In this document: piece by piece, positions 7,176 to 10,460 of the stretch
How the letters are laid out: every line of letters starts with the position of its first letter
Numbering within the stretch: position 1 is the first letter of the stretch
Assembly (NCBI RefSeq): GCF_937949835.1
Contig: NZ_CALEDC010000203.1
Location: forward strand, 1-10,460
Direction of reading: 5' to 3'
Source: an uncultured Campylobacter sp.
GTDB taxonomy: Bacteria; Campylobacterota; Campylobacteria; Campylobacterales; Campylobacteraceae
Length of the DNA stretch: 10,460 nt
Notes under the pieces: model-generated
Seen by the model: the letters and a program-made list of their open reading frames with translations, nothing else
Told to the model about the DNA's origin: nothing
Database searches by the model: none
Program-made: the position numbers and the translations under genes

Positions 7176-7739
7176 ATGAAAAATTTTATAAAGTTTACGC
7201 TTGCTGCGACGCTGGCGGCGATATTTTTAGGCGGCTGCTTAGCCAAGCAGGCTAAGCCATACACCTACTACGAGCTGCGTTATGATCAAAAGCGCTGCGT
7301 AAATCCTAGCGGCGCGCGCAAAAATATCTTTATCGACACCATCACGGCGACCGATCTCGTCGATAGACGGGATATTTTAATAGTGGATTTTAGAAACCGA
7401 ACGCGGTTCGCAAGCGACGCCAAATTTATCACTATGCCTAGCGAAATGGTATATAAGGCGCTACTTGATGCGGCATTTTCCACCTGCTCGCTAAATCCGA
7501 TCTTCGTGCCAAAAGAGCGGGATTTGCGCCTAAAAACCAGTATCGTAGCGCTTCAGATTAATAACGATCAGGCAACCGTCACGATGGGATATGAAATTTT
7601 AAATTCTTTAGAAAGCATAAAATCAGGCATCGTCACTAAGCGCGTTTTCGTGCCTGATCCTAGCTCGCAAAGCATTTATAATGCTCTAAATTTAGCGCTT
7701 AATGAGAGTATAAATGAAATTTTAAAGGCTCTTAGATGA
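7176..7739 (+). CDS. ABC-transport auxiliary lipoprotein (PqiC-like), MCE system partner
   Basis: This is a predicted lipoprotein of 187 residues. The N-terminus MKNFIKFTLAATLAAIFLGG is a signal peptide ending in the lipobox LGGC, with Cys21 as the lipidated residue. The mature part (YTYYELRYDQ, then FIDTITATDLVDRRDILI and a second half with alternating strands) fits the auxiliary lipoprotein family of MCE/ABC systems (PF03886-type, as PqiC and similar proteins). Those proteins sit at the outer membrane and are thought to receive or deliver lipid for the MCE protein. The family match is by pattern and by position directly after mlaD, so it is less certain than the ABC components. AAGGAA at 7165-7170 lies five bases before the ATG. 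The stop overlaps the ruvA start (ATGA), which ties the lipid transporter to ruvA in one transcript. Confidence 0.8.
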   Translation: MKNFIKFTLAATLAAIFLGGCLAKQAKPYTYYELRYDQKRCVNPSGARKNIFIDTITATDLVDRRDILIVDFRNRTRFASDAKFITMPSEMVYKALLDAAFSTCSLNPIFVPKERDLRLKTSIVALQINNDQATVTMGYEILNSLESIKSGIVTKRVFVPDPSSQSIYNALNLALNESINEILKALR

Positions 7740-8290
7740 TAGCGGCGATCGAAGGGATTATAACGCGCAAGGAGCCCACTGCTTGCGTCATTAAATGCGC
7801 TAGCGGCGTGAGCTACGCCCTTTCATTGTCATTAAATACCTCCGCGAAGCTCACGCAGGGCAGGCTGACCGAGCTTGCGTGCGTGCAAATTCTGCGCGAG
7901 GATGCCGATTTGCTGTATGGGTTTTTAGACGAGAGTGAAAAAAGGATGTTTGAAACTCTAATCAAGCTTAGCGGTGTAGGTGCAAGCACGGCGATGGCGG
8001 TTTGTTCGACGCTCGCTCCGCAGGATTTCGCGCGTTGCGTAGCTACGGGGGATGCTGCGACGCTAACTTCAGTTCCGGGCATCGGCCCAAAGACCGCTAG
8101 ACGGATCATTGCCGAACTAGGCGATGCGAAGCTAATGGAATTCGGTCCTAGCGAGACTTATAAAAATGAAGCGGCATCCGCGCTACAAAGCCTTGGATTT
8201 AAGCGCGATAAGATCAATCAAATTTTAGCGGGATGCAGCAGCACGAATACGTCAGATCTTGTCAAAGAGGCGTTAAAAAAATTAGCGTAG
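7736..8290 (+). CDS. ruvA: Holliday junction branch migration protein RuvA
   Basis: RuvA binds four-way DNA junctions as a tetramer and loads the RuvB motor during recombination and repair. The 184-residue product is near the short end of the family. Domain I (about 1-63) is an OB fold beginning MIAAIEGII and ending in the hallmark LREDADLLYGF at 53-63. Domain II carries two helix-hairpin-helix motifs, LIKLSGVGASTA at 75-86 and TLTSVPGIGPKTARRI at 109-124. The flexible linker is about 128-143. The C-terminal RuvB-contacting domain III is 144-184, with the ALQSLGFKRDKI segment. The ATG is fixed by the 4-bp overlap with the lipoprotein gene. Being co-transcribed behind a lipid transporter and in front of ddl is a matter of local gene order and does not suggest a functional link. 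Confidence 0.97.
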   Translation: MIAAIEGIITRKEPTACVIKCASGVSYALSLSLNTSAKLTQGRLTELACVQILREDADLLYGFLDESEKRMFETLIKLSGVGASTAMAVCSTLAPQDFARCVATGDAATLTSVPGIGPKTARRIIAELGDAKLMEFGPSETYKNEAASALQSLGFKRDKINQILAGCSSTNTSDLVKEALKKLA

Positions 8291-8313
8291 AAAATAAAAT
8301 TTGAAGGAAAACA

Positions 8314-9345
8314 ATGAAATTTGGCTTAGTTTTTGGAGCTCAAAGCTATGAGCACGAAGTAAGTATCATCTCGGCAATTGCCGTTAAAAATGCCCTAAAA
8401 GGCTGGGACTTGGAGTTTGTATTTTGCGATAAAAATCGTAAATTTTACCGCATCGAGGATAAAAATATGCGCGCGGCATATTTTAAGCAGGGCGGCTATG
8501 CTAAAGCAAAAGAGCTTAGTATCGGTGCGGGCGGATTTTTTGAGAGTGGAATGTTTAGCAAAAGCATGCTAGAAGTCGGCACATATATCAATCTAATCCA
8601 TGGCTGCGACGGCGAGGATGGCAAAATGGCAGCGCTATTTGAGTTTTTTGGCATCCCTTATATCGGACCTCGCATCGAAGCTAGCGTGCTAAGCTATAAT
8701 AAAATTTTAACCAAGCACCTAGCTGTAATCGCAAATGTAAAAACTCTGCCGTATGAGATCGTAAATCGTACCAGCCTGCCTAATTTTAATTTTCCGATCA
8801 TCGTTAAGCCCGCTCATTTGGGCTCTAGCATCGGAATTTCTATAGCCAAGAACGAAAGCGAGTTTAGCTACGCGCTGGATCAGGCTTTTGAGCTGGACGA
8901 CAGCGCGATCGTAGAGCCGTACTGGGAAAACGTAAAGGAATTCAATCTCGCAGGCGCTAAAATAGACGGCAAAATCGTATTTTCGAACATCGAAGAGCCA
9001 AAAAAAGAGGGCTATTTAAATTTCGATCGTAAATATTTGGATTTTTCGCGTAGTGGCGCGATCGAGCCCGCTCGTCCTGGCGCTTTGCTAGAGGGCAAGA
9101 TGAAAGATGCCTTTACGCGGCTTTATAACGCAGGATCATTCGATGGCGCGCTCATTCGCTGCGATTTTTTTGAAAAAGAGGGCGAAATTTATCTAAACGA
9201 GATAAATCCAAATCCTGGCAGCCTTGCAAACTACCTATTTGACGATTTCCCCGAGATCTTAGCAGCTCTTGCTTCGTCGCTGCCGCCGATGAGACAGATC
9301 CCTGTAAGCTACGAGCTGATCACCAAAATCACCGCTAATAAGTAG
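8314..9345 (+). CDS. ddl: D-alanine--D-alanine ligase
   Basis: Ddl makes the D-Ala-D-Ala dipeptide for peptidoglycan precursors in the cytoplasm with ATP. The 343-residue protein is an ATP-grasp enzyme. Visible parts are EHEVSIISA near 13-21 (Glu15 fits the substrate-binding Glu15 of E. coli DdlB), HGCDGEDGKMAALFEFFGIP at 96-115, the ATP-binding PIIVKPAHLGSSIGIS at 161-176, the omega-loop segment with Lys240-Tyr241 (matching, by eye, Lys215-Tyr216 of DdlB and so D-Ala rather than D-lactate specificity), and the metal/phosphate segment EINPNPGSLANYLF at 296-309. The NPNPGS form is typical of the Campylobacter and Helicobacter enzymes. GAAGGA at 8303-8308 supports the ATG, 23 bases after ruvA. 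A long hairpin follows. In C. jejuni the gene is likewise next to ruvA, as I remember it. Confidence 0.96.
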   Translation: MKFGLVFGAQSYEHEVSIISAIAVKNALKGWDLEFVFCDKNRKFYRIEDKNMRAAYFKQGGYAKAKELSIGAGGFFESGMFSKSMLEVGTYINLIHGCDGEDGKMAALFEFFGIPYIGPRIEASVLSYNKILTKHLAVIANVKTLPYEIVNRTSLPNFNFPIIVKPAHLGSSIGISIAKNESEFSYALDQAFELDDSAIVEPYWENVKEFNLAGAKIDGKIVFSNIEEPKKEGYLNFDRKYLDFSRSGAIEPARPGALLEGKMKDAFTRLYNAGSFDGALIRCDFFEKEGEIYLNEINPNPGSLANYLFDDFPEILAALASSLPPMRQIPVSYELITKITANK

Positions 9346-9354
9346 CCAATCGTT

Positions 9355-9388
9355 TAAAATTTTACGCTAAATTTTGCGTAAAATTTTA
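9355..9388 (+). terminator. Long AT-rich hairpin after ddl
   Basis: TAAAATTTTACGC (9355-9367) and GCGTAAAATTTTA (9376-9388) form a perfect 13-bp stem with the 8-nt loop TAAATTTT, nine bases after the ddl stop. The right arm ends in TTTTA but no long U-run follows, so termination would be partial at best. The downstream gene has its own strong ribosome site. The same GCGTAAAATTTTAC word occurs after cysS (near 976-989), so this may be a dispersed repeat. Confidence 0.45.
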
Positions 9389-9405
9389 CTTCAAAAGGTC
9401 GAGTT

Positions 9406-9624
9406 ATGATAAATCAAGACGAAATTTACACCGCTACCGAGATCGTGCGCAACTTCAGCACCGTTTTAAACAAGATCAAAAATCAAGAGATCAAAAAAGC
9501 CCTGATCGTCAAAAATAACAAATTTGAAGCCGTAATGATCAGTATGAGCGAGTTTGAGCGGCTCGAAAAAGCAGTCGAGCTACTCAAGGCCGTTTACGCC
9601 AAAAGGAGCGGCGGTGGCGAGTAA
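9406..9624 (+). CDS. Phd/YefM-like antitoxin-family protein, no toxin partner
   Basis: This is a small protein of 72 residues. The pattern EIYTATEIVRNFSTVLNKIK, then KKALIVKNNKFEAVMISMSEFERLEKAVELL, follows the Phd/YefM antitoxin fold: an N-terminal helix-strand DNA-binding half ending in 'nNGkpeAVlis', then a helix. It is therefore likely a DNA-binding dimer. Nothing like a Doc, YoeB, RelE or PIN toxin lies on either side. The next gene is an alpha/beta hydrolase whose start overlaps this one by 11 bp. It is preceded by a hairpin and has AAAAGG seven bases before the ATG. I recall a small gene of similar size at this place in C. jejuni (ddlA region), which would point to a conserved stand-alone regulator rather than a recent TA remnant. 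Family call moderate, function unknown. Confidence 0.75.
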   Translation: MINQDEIYTATEIVRNFSTVLNKIKNQEIKKALIVKNNKFEAVMISMSEFERLEKAVELLKAVYAKRSGGGE

Positions 9625-10345
9625 GGAGCTCGTCTGCGGCGGCGATAGCTACAAAATCAGCTACGAAATTTCAAACTTGCAGCGTGAGCAATACATCCTG
9701 ATTCTGCACGGCTGGGGCGCAAACAAGGCGCTTATGTCTAGAGTTTTTGCGGACAAATTCCGCCGTTACGCGTTAGTGTGCGTCGATCTGCCGGGATTCG
9801 GCGCAAGCTCGCAGCCCGCGCGCGCCCTTGGCAGCGAGGATTACGCGGAGATTATGCGCGCCTTTATCGCAGCTTTGGGCAGGCAGCCTGCAGCGATCAT
9901 GGGGCACAGCTTCGGCGGCAAGATCGCAACGCTTTTGCGCCCGCAAAACCTCATACTGCTAAGCAGCGCCGGTATCATCGAACCCAAGCCCTTTGCCGTG
10001 CGCGCCAAAATCGCGATTTTTAAAATTTTAAAAAGACTTGGACTGGCGGGGCTTTGGCGCGCGTTTGCGAGCAAGGATGCCGCAGGTATGAGTAAGACGA
10101 TGTATGAGACGCTAAAAAACGTCGTAAATGAGGACTTCCGCGATATTTTTTCCGCGCTAAGCCCGCAAAATGCGCTCATCTTTTGGGGCAAGGACGATCG
10201 CGCCACTAGTCTAAAAAGCGGCGAGTTGATCCACTCGCTCGTCAAAAATAGCAAATTTTATCCGCTGGCGGGGGATCACTTTTTCTCTCTGCAGAGCGCG
10301 GATTTTATCGGCGAGCAGATCGAAAAGGAGCTTGGCAGCAGCTAA
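9614..10345 (+). CDS. Alpha/beta-hydrolase fold protein
   Basis: This is a 243-residue predicted hydrolase (esterase, lipase or C-C hydrolase class; substrate unknown). Seen directly: the oxyanion loop HGWG at 32-35, the DLPGFGAS turn at 58-65, the nucleophile elbow GHSFGG with Ser99, a lid region around 120-175 rich in Lys, Ala and Leu, Asp195 in WGKDD as the acid, and His222 in GDHFFS as the base. The triad is therefore complete. There is no signal peptide, so it should be cytoplasmic. The start is GTG at 9614, chosen because AAAAGGAG (9601-9608) sits five bases upstream. The frame is open back to 9554 but that part overlaps the preceding gene further and has no comparable ribosome site. 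It overlaps the Phd-like gene by 11 bp, implying coupled translation. In C. jejuni a hydrolase occupies a similar place near ddlA and murF, as I recall. Confidence 0.88.
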   Translation: MASKELVCGGDSYKISYEISNLQREQYILILHGWGANKALMSRVFADKFRRYALVCVDLPGFGASSQPARALGSEDYAEIMRAFIAALGRQPAAIMGHSFGGKIATLLRPQNLILLSSAGIIEPKPFAVRAKIAIFKILKRLGLAGLWRAFASKDAAGMSKTMYETLKNVVNEDFRDIFSALSPQNALIFWGKDDRATSLKSGELIHSLVKNSKFYPLAGDHFFSLQSADFIGEQIEKELGSS

Positions 10346-10404
10346 ATTTAACGATTTGGCGCCGCGCTAAATTTAAAACAAAACGTGCGGCGTTTGCGCG
10401 TAAA
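10346..10404. repeat. Short direct repeat in the 3' spacer
   Basis: GCTAAATTTAA occurs at 10341-10351 (spanning the hydrolase stop) and at 10366-10376, 25 bases apart. It is another instance of the AAATTT-bearing words common in spacers of this window. Function unknown. Confidence 0.35.
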
Positions 10405-10440
10405 ATCCGCCCGCATGCCAAATATTTACTGCGGGCGGGT
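10405..10440. terminator. GC-rich hairpin at right end
   Basis: CCGCCCGCA (10407-10415) pairs perfectly with TGCGGGCGG (10430-10438). One G-U and one A-U pair extend the stem to 10405-10440, around a 14-nt loop. This is the strongest GC-rich stem I found in the spacers. It lies 60 bases after the hydrolase stop and is followed by TAAATTTT on the plus strand and by ATTTTA on the minus strand, so it could terminate in either direction. The next gene is outside the window. Confidence 0.5.
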
Positions 10441-10460
10441 AAATTTTGCGGGCGTCTTGC

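Noticed and set aside
9554..9613. Upstream ATG for the hydrolase
   Set aside because: It would add 20 residues without similarity to the fold and overlap the Phd-like gene by 71 bp. The GTG at 9614 has a strong AAAAGGAG site.
9406..9624. Complete type II toxin-antitoxin locus
   Set aside because: Only the antitoxin-like half is present. Neither neighbour resembles a known toxin family.

Overview
The window looks like a chromosomal segment of a Campylobacterota species, most likely a relatively GC-rich Campylobacter of the oral group (C. gracilis, C. showae or C. rectus type). The species is an inference and was not tested by alignment. Reasons: AAATTT/RAATTY-type words saturate spacers and codons, the Ddl is of the epsilon-class type, the lipid-transport permease is the long form (about 367 aa) with an N-terminal STAS-like domain as in Helicobacter and Campylobacter, and the gene order ddl - small Phd-like gene - alpha/beta hydrolase resembles the ddlA region of C. 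jejuni as I remember it.

Layout. Positions 1-1004 hold no convincing gene. This kilobase carries short AT-rich direct repeats at its left end, two near-identical hairpins around 207-295, and degenerate interspersed repeats from about 470 to 975, ending in a hairpin that probably terminates the leftward operon. Positions 1005-3819, minus strand, hold murJ (lipid II flippase) and then cysS (cysteinyl-tRNA synthetase), overlapping by 14 bp. An 80-bp divergent promoter region (3820-3899) with two back-to-back TATAAT boxes separates murJ from a rightward cluster. That cluster is mlaE (STAS-MlaE fusion), mlaF (ATPase, ATGA overlap), a 473-bp palindrome-rich spacer, mlaD (MCE protein), an auxiliary lipoprotein, ruvA (ATGA overlap), ddl, a hairpin, a small Phd/YefM-like orphan gene and an alpha/beta hydrolase. 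The window ends in a spacer with a strong GC-rich hairpin.

Function. mlaE, mlaF, mlaD and the lipoprotein encode an MCE-type ABC phospholipid transporter linking inner and outer membranes. No separate MlaB or MlaC is present, and the STAS domain fused to MlaE probably stands in for MlaB. MurJ and Ddl serve peptidoglycan synthesis, RuvA serves Holliday-junction migration, and CysS serves translation. The protein-coding content is ordinary housekeeping and envelope biogenesis. The parts that merit a second look are the spacers (palindromic AT-rich arrays and a repeat-rich gene-free kilobase), the STAS fusion, and the toxin-less Phd-like gene overlapping the hydrolase. I see no CRISPR array, tRNA, rRNA, transposase or clear undescribed defence system.
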